Assembly (NCBI GenBank): GCA_963737015.1 | Contig: CAVTQZ010000002.1 | Coordinates: 248,001-312,000, forward strand | Source of the DNA: CAVTQZ01 sp963737015 | GTDB taxonomy: Bacteria; Actinomycetota; Acidimicrobiia; Acidimicrobiales; UBA8190 | Direction of reading: 5' to 3' | Length of the DNA stretch: 64,000 nucleotides | Shown: positions 8,508 through 16,931 of the stretch, in pieces | Position numbering within the stretch: the stretch's first letter is position 1 | How the letters are laid out: each line of letters starts with the position of its first letter | Translations under genes and position numbers: made by a program | Notes under the pieces: model-generated | Told to the model about the DNA's origin: nothing | Databases searched by the model: none | What the model saw: the letters and a program-made list of their open reading frames with translations, nothing else

Positions 8508-9755
8508 ATGAAGGCACTCGTTTTCGGTGACCCACCTGACGCCGACGAGGTGCGCCCGGTGCCTCGGGACGAACTCGAAGAGCGCCTTTTGTCGGTCCCC
8601 TTCGGCCTTCACGAAGTCGACGACGCACGTGTACGCCGGGACGACTGGGTCGTTCTGCGCCCGATCCTCGCCGGGATCTGCGGTTCGGACGCCAAGCTCG
8701 TCCTCGGGGAGTTCGGCGAAGGGGACTTCGACAATCCGATGTCGGCTTTCTCCTCGATCCCGCACGTACCCGGCCACGAAGTCGTTGCACGGGTGGAGGA
8801 GCTCGGCCCACGGGCGGAAGGTGTCCAGGTGGGCGACCGAGTCGTTCTGAACCCGTGGCTCACCTGCGGGCCGCGGGGCGTCGACCCTCCGTGTCCCGCT
8901 TGCCGGGACGGGGACCTGAGTCTCTGTTGGAGCTTCACCAAGGGCGACATGGGACCCGGAGTGCACGTCGGAGTGACGACAGATGCCCCCGGCGCCTGGG
9001 CAGAGCTGCTCGCTGCACACGACTCGATGCTGATCCCGGTCCCCGAACGAGTCTCCGACGAGCTCGCCGTACTTGCGGACCCGTTTGCGGTGTCGATGCA
9101 CGCCGTCGTTCGTCATCCTCCGCCGCCTGGTGGACGGGTGCTCGTCTACGGAGCCGGGGCCCTCGGCACGACCGCGATCGCGACCTTGCGCGCTCTGTAT
9201 CCCGAGACAGAGGTAGCGGTCGTCGCTCGCTTCGACGCGCAGGCGAAGCTCGCAGCTTCCCTCGGAGCGGCGAAAGTAGTGGCGCACGAGCCGCGACTGG
9301 CCGTCGTCGAGGAGCTCGCGGAGTGGTCGGGGGCAACCCTGCACAAGCCCTTCGACGGGCTACCCGTCGCGCACCCGGGACACATCGACGTCGTCTACGA
9401 CACGATCGCGAGGCCCGAGACATTGGAAGTGGGCGTGCGGCTCCTCGCCGAACGCGGCACACTCGTACAGTCGGGGGTGCACACGCCCGGGCGATGGGAG
9501 TCGACTCCCATCTATTTCAAGGAGCTCACGATCGCGGGGTCCAATGCGTTCGGGGTCGAGGAGGTAGACGGGGTGCGCAAGCACGCGATCGAGCACTACC
9601 TCGACCTGACGCTCGAAGGCCGCGTCGACCTGACCGGGATGCTCACCCATCGATACGGACTCGATGAATGGTGGGACGCTTTGCGAAGCCTCGCCCGTCA
9701 GGAAACCTCCGGCGCGATCAAGGTCGCGTTCGCGCCCAACCAATCGGCCCCATGA
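8508..9755 (+). CDS. Zinc-dependent alcohol dehydrogenase (MDR family)
   Basis: A 415-residue medium-chain dehydrogenase/reductase that probably oxidises a pathway alcohol with NAD(P). Catalytic zinc ligands are seen in AGICGSDAK and PGHEVV. The structural-zinc lobe is widened (CGPRGVDPPCPACRDGDLSLC) but has four cysteines. The nucleotide fold begins at RVLVYGAGALGTTAIA. Length is above the usual 340-380 because of extra N-terminal sequence (residues about 10-35) and a longer C-terminus. Its TGA stop overlaps the ATG of the TetR gene (ATGA at 9752-9755), so the two are translationally coupled, suggesting the regulator controls this operon. Confidence 0.9.
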   Translation: MKALVFGDPPDADEVRPVPRDELEERLLSVPFGLHEVDDARVRRDDWVVLRPILAGICGSDAKLVLGEFGEGDFDNPMSAFSSIPHVPGHEVVARVEELGPRAEGVQVGDRVVLNPWLTCGPRGVDPPCPACRDGDLSLCWSFTKGDMGPGVHVGVTTDAPGAWAELLAAHDSMLIPVPERVSDELAVLADPFAVSMHAVVRHPPPPGGRVLVYGAGALGTTAIATLRALYPETEVAVVARFDAQAKLAASLGAAKVVAHEPRLAVVEELAEWSGATLHKPFDGLPVAHPGHIDVVYDTIARPETLEVGVRLLAERGTLVQSGVHTPGRWESTPIYFKELTIAGSNAFGVEEVDGVRKHAIEHYLDLTLEGRVDLTGMLTHRYGLDEWWDALRSLARQETSGAIKVAFAPNQSAP

Positions 9756-10714
9756 CCGAAGCGGCGGGAATGCGCCGCGGATCGAAAGGCGCGGCGCCTG
9801 CGAGTCGCCGTGTCACGAAGAACACCGCCCCCAAGTCCCGCCGCGGCTCCGCGACCGTCACCCGGGCTGCTGCAAAGAAGAAGGCGGGGGGCAGCCGCAC
9901 CGGCGATGGCGGGCACGCCGTCAAGGGGGGGCGCGCGACGGAGCAGAGTACCGATTCCGCATCCGCACTCCTCGCAGGCGAGCCGGCCAGCCGTCGTGCT
10001 CTTCGCAGTCAGGGCAGAAAGACGATGCGCAAGCTCCTCGACGCTGCGATGGTCGTCTTCTCTAAACGTGGTTACCACTCAGCGCGTGTCGATGACATCG
10101 TCAAGGGCGCGCGCACTTCCCACGGGACGTTCTATCTCTATTTCTCCAACAAGGAGGACCTACTGCGCGCGCTCGTCGCCGAGGCGGCGGAGCTCGTGGC
10201 ATCGATCGACACTGCGCTCGGCGAGGTCGGGCCTGACGACGAGGGCTGGCGCGAGGTGCGCGAGTGGGTGGAGCGCTTCTCCGAGGCGTGGGTTCGCTAC
10301 GCGCCGGTCCTTCGGGCTTGGACGGACCTGGTGATGAGCGACCCGGAGCTCACCGAACAGGCCCAGGTCGCTGCCGGCGATGTGGCGAACACGCTGGCCA
10401 CGAGGATCGCCGACGCCGGGCCTTTGCCCGGCATCGATCCCGGGACCGCCGCCGAGGCCGTGGTCGCCATGGTCGACCGCTTCCACTATCTGAGGCAGTT
10501 CGCAGGCGAGCCGGTCGACGCCGCTGCTCTCGACACTCTCGCAACGATCGTTCACACCTCTCTGTTCGGCGGGACCGGCCGGCCCGAGACGGCCGCCTCG
10601 TCCACCAGGGCAAGGTCCCGGAAAGCTCCTGATTCGGGTGACGGTCGCGCCCGAAACGCGGACGATGTAACGACGGCCGGCAAGACGCGTTCGGGTCAAA
10701 AACGCCGGTCGTGA
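9752..10714 (+). CDS. TetR/AcrR family transcriptional regulator with long basic tails
   Basis: A 320-residue regulator; ATG 9752 is chosen because it forms an ATGA overlap with the preceding stop. The TetR DNA-binding domain starts only near residue 85 (TMRKLLDAAMVVFSKRGYHSARVDDIVKGARTS, then HGTFYLYFSNKEDLLRAL). It is preceded by about 75 residues rich in Lys, Arg, Ala and Gly and followed by a second basic, disordered tail of about 45 residues ending QKRRS. TetR proteins are normally about 190-220 residues. The ligand is probably an acyl-CoA or pathway intermediate, judged only by its place at the end of the catabolic operon. Confidence 0.88.
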   Translation: MTEAAGMRRGSKGAAPASRRVTKNTAPKSRRGSATVTRAAAKKKAGGSRTGDGGHAVKGGRATEQSTDSASALLAGEPASRRALRSQGRKTMRKLLDAAMVVFSKRGYHSARVDDIVKGARTSHGTFYLYFSNKEDLLRALVAEAAELVASIDTALGEVGPDDEGWREVREWVERFSEAWVRYAPVLRAWTDLVMSDPELTEQAQVAAGDVANTLATRIADAGPLPGIDPGTAAEAVVAMVDRFHYLRQFAGEPVDAAALDTLATIVHTSLFGGTGRPETAASSTRARSRKAPDSGDGRARNADDVTTAGKTRSGQKRRS

Positions 10715-10760
10715 CCGCGCTCACCGGCCACCGGGTCAGGCTTCTCAGGTAGGCCGGGTC

Positions 10761-11153
10761 TCAGGCCGGCTCTCTACGCTCCCGGGCCGCAGGGCGCCCC
10801 TGTTCCCAGCCGCGCCGAGCGTACGGGAGAGCCTCCGCGACCGGAAGCAAGCCGAAGGAAGGCTCGGTCAGGATCATGCTCCCTGCGATCTCCTCCCAGG
10901 TGGCTCCCACCTCCGCGGCGAGTCTGGCGTGGTGGGTGACCCCGTGGGGGTTCCGAAGCACCACGGCGCAGACCATCCTTATGAGCTCGTGGGTCTTGCG
11001 GTCGGGCGCTCGAAGCGAGTCGATCTGCGACATCCATGCGTCTTGGGCATCATGCAGACCCGGTGAGATCGCGTGTAGCTCCGCCTCGAAGGGAAAGTTC
11101 CAATTCTGGGCCTCGCCCTCGTGACCCTCTCCCTGACCGTGCTTCGAAGCCAC
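10761..11153 (-). CDS. Carboxymuconolactone decarboxylase (CMD/AhpD-like) family protein
   Basis: A 130-residue all-helical protein. The region KTHELIRMVCAVVLRNPHGVTHHARLAAEVGATWEEIAG is the CMD signature, ending in a typical ALPYARRGWEQG. The single Cys at MVCAVV does not form the CxxC pair of true AhpD peroxidases, so a peroxidatic role is unlikely. Family members are usually annotated only by fold; a gamma-carboxymuconolactone role is not supported by neighbours. It is convergent with the TetR gene and 78 bp downstream of the FGGY kinase on the same strand. Confidence 0.82.
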   Translation of the reverse strand: MASKHGQGEGHEGEAQNWNFPFEAELHAISPGLHDAQDAWMSQIDSLRAPDRKTHELIRMVCAVVLRNPHGVTHHARLAAEVGATWEEIAGSMILTEPSFGLLPVAEALPYARRGWEQGRPAARERREPA

Positions 11154-11231
11154 CGCTTCACCTCCGGCCCAAGCTTGTCACCGAACTGGGGGCACCCGTA
11201 GCCGCGCGTCGGGAACCGCCTTGGGAGCCTT

Positions 11232-12749
11232 TCAGCAGTTGGGGCTGTAGGAGACGAAGCGCTCGTATCGCTCGGTCGCGGCTCTGCTCCAACGTGGATC
11301 TGGCTCGATCCTTTCCCCTGTGCGCGCCCAGCTGCTCGCGCCTTCGAGGGCTTCCGCCTGCCCGGCCGCCATGCGCGCCAGGTAAGCCGCTCCGAGCGCA
11401 GCCCCTTCGTGGACCGCGACGACGTCGACGGGAAGTCCCGTGGCGTCCGCCATGGCCTGCATCCACCCGAGCACGCGCGTTCCGCCACCGCTCGCCACGA
11501 TGCGCCGTCCCTCGACCTTCGCCCGGTCCAACATCTGGCGGATCACGAAGCCACTCGCCTCGAAGGCGGCTCGCTCCAGGCTGCCCGAGTCATGGGTGAT
11601 GTCGAGCCCGTAGAGACCTGATCGCAGCATCGGATCGTGGAACGGGGCCCGCTCGCCTCGTATGTACGGGGTCCACACCGGGACCCGCCCGGGATCACCC
11701 TCACGCGAGCCGCGCCGCGGCGTGACGGGCGCCTTCGAAGCCGTCTGCCTCACGCCGTTGGCGATCAGTCCCCGTGCCCAGTCGACGAAAAGGGCACCGG
11801 CATTGCTCGGGCCACCTATCAGCACACGACCTCCGACCGTGTGCGGGACCGTCCAAAGACCCGGCACCTCGACCCAGTCAGAGATCACCGCCCAGACCAC
11901 GAGCGTCGCGCCGCAGATCACGAGAACATCGCCGAGTTGCTCGGCACCGGAGACGATCTGATCGCAGAGCGCGTCCACCGTTCCCCCGGCCAGAGCGGCG
12001 TTCGTGCCCTTCACCACGCCCGCCGACTCGCACATCGGAACCACCAGGGGAAGTTGGGTCTCGGAGACGCCCATCTGCTCGAGCACTTCCGTGTCCCAGT
12101 GCCCCCCGGTCATGAGCGCGCCCAACGACATCGAGACGGCGGAGTCGACGGCGGGGACCCCGCCCAGGACGTAGTTCGCGACCGCCTGAGCGGGCCAGTA
12201 CCCGCGTGCTCCGGGGAACTCACGCACCGCCCATCGCATGAATCCCTCGGCATCCGGCATCGAGCTCTCCGCGCCTTTGGATGCTTCGGGCTCAGGCTCG
12301 CGTTCGCCCGTTCCCCGTCCGCCTGGTACAGCTGCGCCCGCCGCTTCGACGGCCGCCTCGGTGGCGGCGGCCGCGACGGATGGCCCCACCGAAGAAGCCG
12401 GGTCTGCATCTGCGTCGGGTCGGCCCCGACGGTCCCCGTAGAGCAGCCCGGGACCGATCGGCGATCCCCGCGGCCCGACCGGCGTGAGCGACGGAACCAT
12501 GCCCGCCACGCACACGCCCGCGAGCTCTGAATGCGAGAACGAGGAGGAAAGCTCCGCGAGCGCTTTCAGCGGACCGCTGCGCCAAGCCCTTCCTGCGTCG
12601 TGCTCGAGCAGGTCCGGCGCCGGCGTGAGCATCTTGTGAGGAACCCTCGAGCGGGCCACCACCGCGCCCTCTGCGTCCACCGCCACCGCCTTCGTGGAGG
12701 TGGTTCCTATGTCGATCCCCACCGTCAGCGAACCTGACACGCTCGTCAT
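11232..12749 (-). CDS. FGGY-family carbohydrate kinase
   Basis: A 505-residue sugar or polyol kinase. The N-terminal phosphate-binding motif VGIDIGTTSTKAVAVD and the C-terminal adenosine motif VASGGGTRVLGWMQAMADATGLPVDVV are intact. Between them, at about residues 120-165, there is an Ala/Glu/Gly-rich insert (VAAAATEAAVEAAGAAVPGG...) not expected in the family fold, probably a disordered loop. The gene is divergent from a D-2-hydroxyacid dehydrogenase. A second FGGY kinase lies at the right end of the window. The phosphorylated substrate cannot be assigned. Confidence 0.88.
   Translation of the reverse strand: MTSVSGSLTVGIDIGTTSTKAVAVDAEGAVVARSRVPHKMLTPAPDLLEHDAGRAWRSGPLKALAELSSSFSHSELAGVCVAGMVPSLTPVGPRGSPIGPGLLYGDRRGRPDADADPASSVGPSVAAAATEAAVEAAGAAVPGGRGTGEREPEPEASKGAESSMPDAEGFMRWAVREFPGARGYWPAQAVANYVLGGVPAVDSAVSMSLGALMTGGHWDTEVLEQMGVSETQLPLVVPMCESAGVVKGTNAALAGGTVDALCDQIVSGAEQLGDVLVICGATLVVWAVISDWVEVPGLWTVPHTVGGRVLIGGPSNAGALFVDWARGLIANGVRQTASKAPVTPRRGSREGDPGRVPVWTPYIRGERAPFHDPMLRSGLYGLDITHDSGSLERAAFEASGFVIRQMLDRAKVEGRRIVASGGGTRVLGWMQAMADATGLPVDVVAVHEGAALGAAYLARMAAGQAEALEGASSWARTGERIEPDPRWSRAATERYERFVSYSPNC
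12735..12748. promoter_or_regulatory. Possible TGAC-N6-GTCA palindrome over the FGGY kinase start
   Basis: TGAC-ACGCTC-GTCA, flanked by CC on the left but TG on the right, so only the core matches the operator family described elsewhere in the window. It overlaps the ATG of the kinase (CAT at 12747-12749), which makes chance more likely than for the intergenic copies. Confidence 0.35.
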
Positions 12750-12806
12750 GATCCGCCATTATGAATGACTTCGCAGCCCGAGTCCCGGGGAGGAGGTCCT
12801 TAAAGA

Positions 12807-13799
12807 ATGAGCCCACGCCCGCGGGCGCTCGTCACCGCCCCGGTGAGGGGACCGGGGCTCGACCTCCTCGAGGAGCTGGCCGACCTTGTCGTCGACCCGT
12901 GGATCGACCACAACCCGATCAGGATCTACAACGCCGAGCAATTGGCCGAGCGCGCCGGCCAGGAGAACGCCACGATCCTCATAGTGGAAGCCGACCTCTG
13001 TGCGGGGCCGGTCTTCGAACTTCCACTAGTGGCGGTCGCCAGTTGCCGGGGCGACCCCACGAACGTCGACGTAGCCGCGGCGACCGCCTCTGGCGTCCCC
13101 GTGCTGCGGGCGCCTGGTCGAAACGCCGACGCCGTGGCGGAGCTGGCGGTGGGGCTCATCCTCGCGGCGAGCCGACGCATAAACGTCGCCGAGACGGACG
13201 TGCGGGCCGGCGAGATCTACCGAGAAGGCACTATCCCCTACCAACGGTTCCGCGCCTGGCAGATCGCGGGGCGCACCGCAGGCCTCGTCGGACTGGGCGC
13301 GGTAGGACGGGCGCTTCGCTGGCGACTCGAGGGTCTCGGCATGCGCGTCGTGTCCTACGACCCCTACGCGGCCGACGCCACGTCCTCTCTCGACGAGCTC
13401 CTGGCGGTCTCGGACGTGGTCTCGATGCACGCTCCGGTGACGCCGGACACGACGGGGATGATCGGCAGCTCGGAATTCGAAAAGATGCGTGACGGCGTCG
13501 TCTTCGTGAACACCGCCCGCGCACAGCTGCATGACTCGGAGGCGCTCGTGCGGGCGCTGCGCTCAGGCAAAGTGGGCGCCGCGGCACTCGACCATTTCGT
13601 CGGTGAGCATCTCGCGCCCGATGACCCGCTTCTCGAGCTGCCGAACGTGGTCCTCACTCCTCACATCGGCGGCGCCACCTACGACACCGAAGCGAACCAC
13701 ACCGCGACGATCGCAGAGGACCTCTGCCGGCTGCTCGCAGGAGCATCGCCCCGAAGCGTCGTGAACCCGGAGGTCCTGAAGGCGAAGGCGGGGGCCTGA
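12807..13799 (+). CDS. D-isomer-specific 2-hydroxyacid dehydrogenase
   Basis: NAD-dependent dehydrogenase of 330 residues that interconverts a 2-hydroxyacid and a 2-oxoacid, as in phosphoglycerate dehydrogenase relatives. The Rossmann motif GLVGLGAVG is at residues 159-167. The catalytic set is present: Arg238 (NTARAQL), Glu267 (FVGEHL) and His286 (LTPHIGGAT). There is no C-terminal ACT domain. The start is fixed by AGGAGG at 12791-12796, ten bases before ATG. Its stop overlaps the start of the next acyl-CoA dehydrogenase by one base, so the two are co-translated; the kinase on the other strand could supply a related substrate. Confidence 0.9.
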   Translation: MSPRPRALVTAPVRGPGLDLLEELADLVVDPWIDHNPIRIYNAEQLAERAGQENATILIVEADLCAGPVFELPLVAVASCRGDPTNVDVAAATASGVPVLRAPGRNADAVAELAVGLILAASRRINVAETDVRAGEIYREGTIPYQRFRAWQIAGRTAGLVGLGAVGRALRWRLEGLGMRVVSYDPYAADATSSLDELLAVSDVVSMHAPVTPDTTGMIGSSEFEKMRDGVVFVNTARAQLHDSEALVRALRSGKVGAAALDHFVGEHLAPDDPLLELPNVVLTPHIGGATYDTEANHTATIAEDLCRLLAGASPRSVVNPEVLKAKAGA

Positions 13800-14995
13800 T
13801 GGACTTCTCGTTCACCGAAGAGGACGACCAATTCCGGGCCGAGTTGCGGGGATGGCTCGACGCCAACCTGCCGGAGTTCATGGCTTCGGGAGAGATCGGC
13901 GACGAGACGAACCCCGACAGGCGCACCATGGCACGGCGACAGGCGTGGCAGCGCAAGCTGAACGAAGGGCGCTGGGCCGCCATCAACTGGCCCCGGGAGT
14001 GGGGTGGACGTGAGGCCACCGTGATGCAGAACGTCATCTACTCCGAGGAGATGGCGCGCTCGAAGACTCCCGGCATCTACAACACGAACGGGCTCTGGCA
14101 GATCGGCCCGATGATCATCAAGTGGGGCACGGAGGAGCAGAAGCAGCGCTGGCTCCCGGGGATCTTGAACGCCGACGTTCACTGGTGCCAGGGATTCACC
14201 GAGCCCGAGGCGGGGTCGGATCTGGCGAACCTCCGCACGACCGCGGTCTCGGACGGCGACGAGTACGTGCTGAACGGGCGAAAGATATGGATCTCCACCG
14301 CGCACCTGGCGAAATGGGGCCTCTTCCTCGTTCGCACGGATCCCACCGCGATCGAGCGTCAGATGAAGCACGAGGGCATAACGGCGCTCATCATCGACCT
14401 CGAGCTACCCGGCATCGAGGTGAACGTGATCCGGGACATCACCGGCGGCGAGCTCTTCTGCGAAGTCGCGTTCGACGACGCGCATGTACCTAAGGAATAC
14501 AGGCTTGGTGACGAGAACCAGGGCTGGAACGTGGCGATGGGCACGTTGGCCAACGAGCGGGTCGGTACGGCGGGGCTGTCGGTCTCGATGCGCATCGAGC
14601 TCGACAACCTCATCGAGGCGGCGAAGGTGTACAACCCCGGCGCTCTCAGCGATCCTGAGATCCGCGAGCGCATAGCTCGGCTGTGGACGCAACTCGAGCT
14701 GACGAGGTTGTTGAATGCACGCGCACTTTCGAAGATCCTGAAGGGCGAGAAGAACTGGCCCGAGGTCCCGTTGGCCAAGCTGCAGTGGAGCTATCTGTCA
14801 CAGACGATCGCGGAGCTCGGTGTGGACGTTCTCGGACCTAGCGGAGTTCTCGCACGGGGCGGTCCCGACGCAGCCGACAAGGGGCACTGGACCCACAATT
14901 ACGTCTGGCAACGCTTCACCTCGATCGGAGCAGGGACGACCGAGGTCCAGAAGAACATCATCGCCGACCGCGCGATAAAGATGCCGAGGCGCTAA
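13799..14995 (+). CDS. Acyl-CoA dehydrogenase
   Basis: A 398-residue acyl-CoA dehydrogenase with the full-length family layout: DFSFTEEDDQFRAELRGWLD at the N-terminus, WCQGFTEPEAGSDLANLRT in the middle for FAD and substrate contact, and SIGAGTTEVQKNIIADRAIKMPRR at the C-terminus. The ATG overlaps the TGA of the 2-hydroxyacid dehydrogenase (TGATG). Its TAA stop overlaps the TAG stop of the convergent thiolase by three bases, leaving no space for a terminator. Substrate is unknown; the class (FadE17/FadE6-like length) is common in actinobacterial branched or cyclic acyl degradation. Confidence 0.92.
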   Translation: MDFSFTEEDDQFRAELRGWLDANLPEFMASGEIGDETNPDRRTMARRQAWQRKLNEGRWAAINWPREWGGREATVMQNVIYSEEMARSKTPGIYNTNGLWQIGPMIIKWGTEEQKQRWLPGILNADVHWCQGFTEPEAGSDLANLRTTAVSDGDEYVLNGRKIWISTAHLAKWGLFLVRTDPTAIERQMKHEGITALIIDLELPGIEVNVIRDITGGELFCEVAFDDAHVPKEYRLGDENQGWNVAMGTLANERVGTAGLSVSMRIELDNLIEAAKVYNPGALSDPEIRERIARLWTQLELTRLLNARALSKILKGEKNWPEVPLAKLQWSYLSQTIAELGVDVLGPSGVLARGGPDAADKGHWTHNYVWQRFTSIGAGTTEVQKNIIADRAIKMPRR

Positions 14996-16170
14996 CGGCC
15001 GAGAATCACGACCCCGGCGTTCGCGCCACGGCCCACAGTGTGAGCGAGCGCCAATCGAGCCCCCTCCACCTGCCGGACGCCGATGACCCCGCGCAGCTGG
15101 CGTACCAGCTCCACGACCTGCCCCAGAGCGGAGGCGCCGAGGGGCTCCCCCTTCGAGAGCAGGCCCCCACTCGGGTTCACGGGGAGCTTGCCTCCGAGGC
15201 TGGTGGCGCCCTGGGCCAGGAGGGCCGGCTGCTCCCCCGCAGAGCACAGTCGCAACTCCTCGTAGGACAGAAGCTCGCGTGCGGCATCGGTGTCCTGGCA
15301 CTCCACTACGTCGAGGTCTTCGGGTCCGACTCCCGCCTCCTCGTAAGCGGCCGCAGCCGCTAGCTCGCTCGGGGACGTGATGGAGTCGTCCACAAGACCC
15401 GACATCGGTGTCGACTCACTCAACACAGCGCCGGGGATGTGCGAGCGCAGGACCGCAGCCATGAGACGGATCGGCGAATCCTCGTGCGAAGTCGTCCGAG
15501 TCGGCGCAGAGCCCCTTCGCGAGCCGGCGGGCTCCTGTCGCTTCAGCACCACGGCGGCCGCACCTTCGTTCGGTGTGCAGAGCATCCAGAGATGAAGCGG
15601 CTCGCAAACCACCCGGGAGGAAAGAACCGACGCGGCGTCGACCTCCGACCGGAACATCGCGTTTGGGTTGTCGACGCCGTGCCTGCGATTCTTCACGACT
15701 ACCGCCGCGAGATCCTCCTTGGTGAGCCCCGACGCCCTCATGAGACGCTGTGCACGGAGGGCGAAGTACGCGGGCGTCGGCGAGAGGCCGGCCTGCTCCT
15801 GCCAGGGCTCGAAGAACGAGGAGCGGATCATCCCTTTCGGCATCTTCTCGACGCCGAATACGAGGACCGTGTCGTACTGCCCTCCACGTACCGCTCCCGC
15901 TGCCAACATGAGTGCGGCGGCTCCACTGGCGCATCCCGCTTCGACGTCGACGATCGGCATGCCGGTCATCCCGAGCGCGCCGAGCACCTTGTGTCCCGTC
16001 GCCACTCCCCCGTACGCCGTTCCACAGAAAGCAGCCTGGAATCCCCCCCGCTCGACTCCCGCCTCGTCGAGCGCTCCACGAACCGCCGCTGCGCCGATGT
16101 CTTTCAGGCCCTTCTCGGCGAAGCGCCCGAACGGATGCATGCCGACGCCGGCGACAATCACCTCGGTCAT
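14992..16170 (-). CDS. Thiolase-like lipid-transfer protein (SCP-x/Ltp type) with His to Glu change
   Basis: A 392-residue thiolase-superfamily enzyme, starting MTEVIVAGVGMHPFG. The nucleophile Cys80 is in VEAGCASGAAAL. The motif that is GHP in classical thiolases is GEP here (LLSKGEPLGASALG, Glu342), and the terminal Cys loop is replaced by GRGANAGVVIL. Such changes suggest a non-thiolytic role, for example retro-aldol or acyl transfer, in partnership with the DUF35 protein encoded just upstream (TGA, one base, ATG). It is the last gene of a seven-gene minus-strand operon. Confidence 0.85.
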   Translation of the reverse strand: MTEVIVAGVGMHPFGRFAEKGLKDIGAAAVRGALDEAGVERGGFQAAFCGTAYGGVATGHKVLGALGMTGMPIVDVEAGCASGAAALMLAAGAVRGGQYDTVLVFGVEKMPKGMIRSSFFEPWQEQAGLSPTPAYFALRAQRLMRASGLTKEDLAAVVVKNRRHGVDNPNAMFRSEVDAASVLSSRVVCEPLHLWMLCTPNEGAAAVVLKRQEPAGSRRGSAPTRTTSHEDSPIRLMAAVLRSHIPGAVLSESTPMSGLVDDSITSPSELAAAAAYEEAGVGPEDLDVVECQDTDAARELLSYEELRLCSAGEQPALLAQGATSLGGKLPVNPSGGLLSKGEPLGASALGQVVELVRQLRGVIGVRQVEGARLALAHTVGRGANAGVVILGR

Positions 16171-16171
16171 G

Positions 16172-16576
16172 TCAGGTCCCCTCGCCGCCCGACGCGGCGA
16201 ATGCGTAAGTGAGCACCTCACTCGCCTCATCTGCGCGCACCGCCACGATCTCGAGTCGCATCGACTGACCCAGATGCAAGCGGTCGACATCGGTGTCGGT
16301 GAGACGGGTGATCACACGCAGGCCCTCGGGAAGCTCGACGACGCCGAACCCGTAGGGGACCTCGCCGAGATAGCCGGGGGGCGCCGTGTTCACCGACGTC
16401 CACGCCCAGAGCCGGCCGTTCCGGCTCAATTCGACTTCCTCGACCGTTTCCGCCGAGCAGTAGGGGCAGATATCGGCCCTCGGAAAATGGAAGCGCCCAC
16501 ACTCGGAGCACCGGCCGCCCACGAGCGCGGGTTCCGGGCCCTCTGTGAAGAGGCCCGCTTTCACCGCGTCGGTCAA
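16172..16576 (-). CDS. DUF35 / Zn-ribbon OB-fold acyl-CoA-associated protein (TTG start)
   Basis: A 134-residue partner protein of thiolase-like enzymes. It has a rubredoxin-like zinc ribbon (CSECGRFHFPRADICPYC) and then an OB fold (GRLWAWTSVNTAP... GFGVVELPEGLRVITRL). No ATG lies near the domain start; TTG 16576 gives MTDAVKAGLFTEG and overlaps the TGA of the upstream gene as TTGA, with GGGAG five bases upstream, so it is chosen with fair confidence. In sterol degradation DUF35 proteins form obligate complexes with thiolase-fold aldolases; the gene order here agrees with that. Confidence 0.85.
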   Translation of the reverse strand: MTDAVKAGLFTEGPEPALVGGRCSECGRFHFPRADICPYCSAETVEEVELSRNGRLWAWTSVNTAPPGYLGEVPYGFGVVELPEGLRVITRLTDTDVDRLHLGQSMRLEIVAVRADEASEVLTYAFAASGGEGT

Positions 16577-16926
16577 GAGGGCTCCCTCGTCGCTTTCGGG
16601 AGCGATCCCGACAAGGCGCGTCGTGCGCCGGGGATCACCCCTATGAGGCCGTTCAACGTGTCGCGCAACTCCGAGACCGCCTCGTCGAGGTGCCCGAGTG
16701 TCTGCTGCATCTGGCCACCGACCAGACGTGAGAGCTCGGTCATTGCCTCGTCGAGCGTGCCGGTCGTGCGCTCCAGGAGCACCGCGAGCTCCTCGAGCTG
16801 CCGCGGGAGATTCGCGAGGTCGCCGAGGGTCGTACGAAGCACGCGGAGCGTCTCGGGCGCTCGTACCACCTCTTCGAGAAGCGACGACGACCACGAAACC
16901 AACGCGCGTGGGAACGAGACGCCCAT
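16573..16926 (-). CDS. Hypothetical small helical protein
   Basis: A 117-residue protein that I do not recognise. After a short N-terminal stretch (MGVSFPRALVSWSSSLLEEV) it is almost wholly amphipathic helix with heptad-like Leu spacing (LANLPRQLEELAVLLERTTGTLDEAMTELSRL...), so a coiled coil or phasin-like helical hairpin is plausible. It has no Cys and no membrane segment. It starts five bases after an amidohydrolase stop and its stop overlaps the DUF35 start, so it is fully embedded in the operon. A scaffold or granule/lipid-surface role is only a guess. Confidence 0.72.
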   Translation of the reverse strand: MGVSFPRALVSWSSSLLEEVVRAPETLRVLRTTLGDLANLPRQLEELAVLLERTTGTLDEAMTELSRLVGGQMQQTLGHLDEAVSELRDTLNGLIGVIPGARRALSGSLPKATREPS

Positions 16927-16931
16927 CGCCG

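Noticed and set aside
7496..8509. 337-codon minus-strand frame
   Set aside because: Shadow of the CoA-transferase gene, and it crosses the tandem repeats.
8304..9344. 346-codon minus-strand frame
   Set aside because: Shadow of the alcohol dehydrogenase; no recognisable domain.
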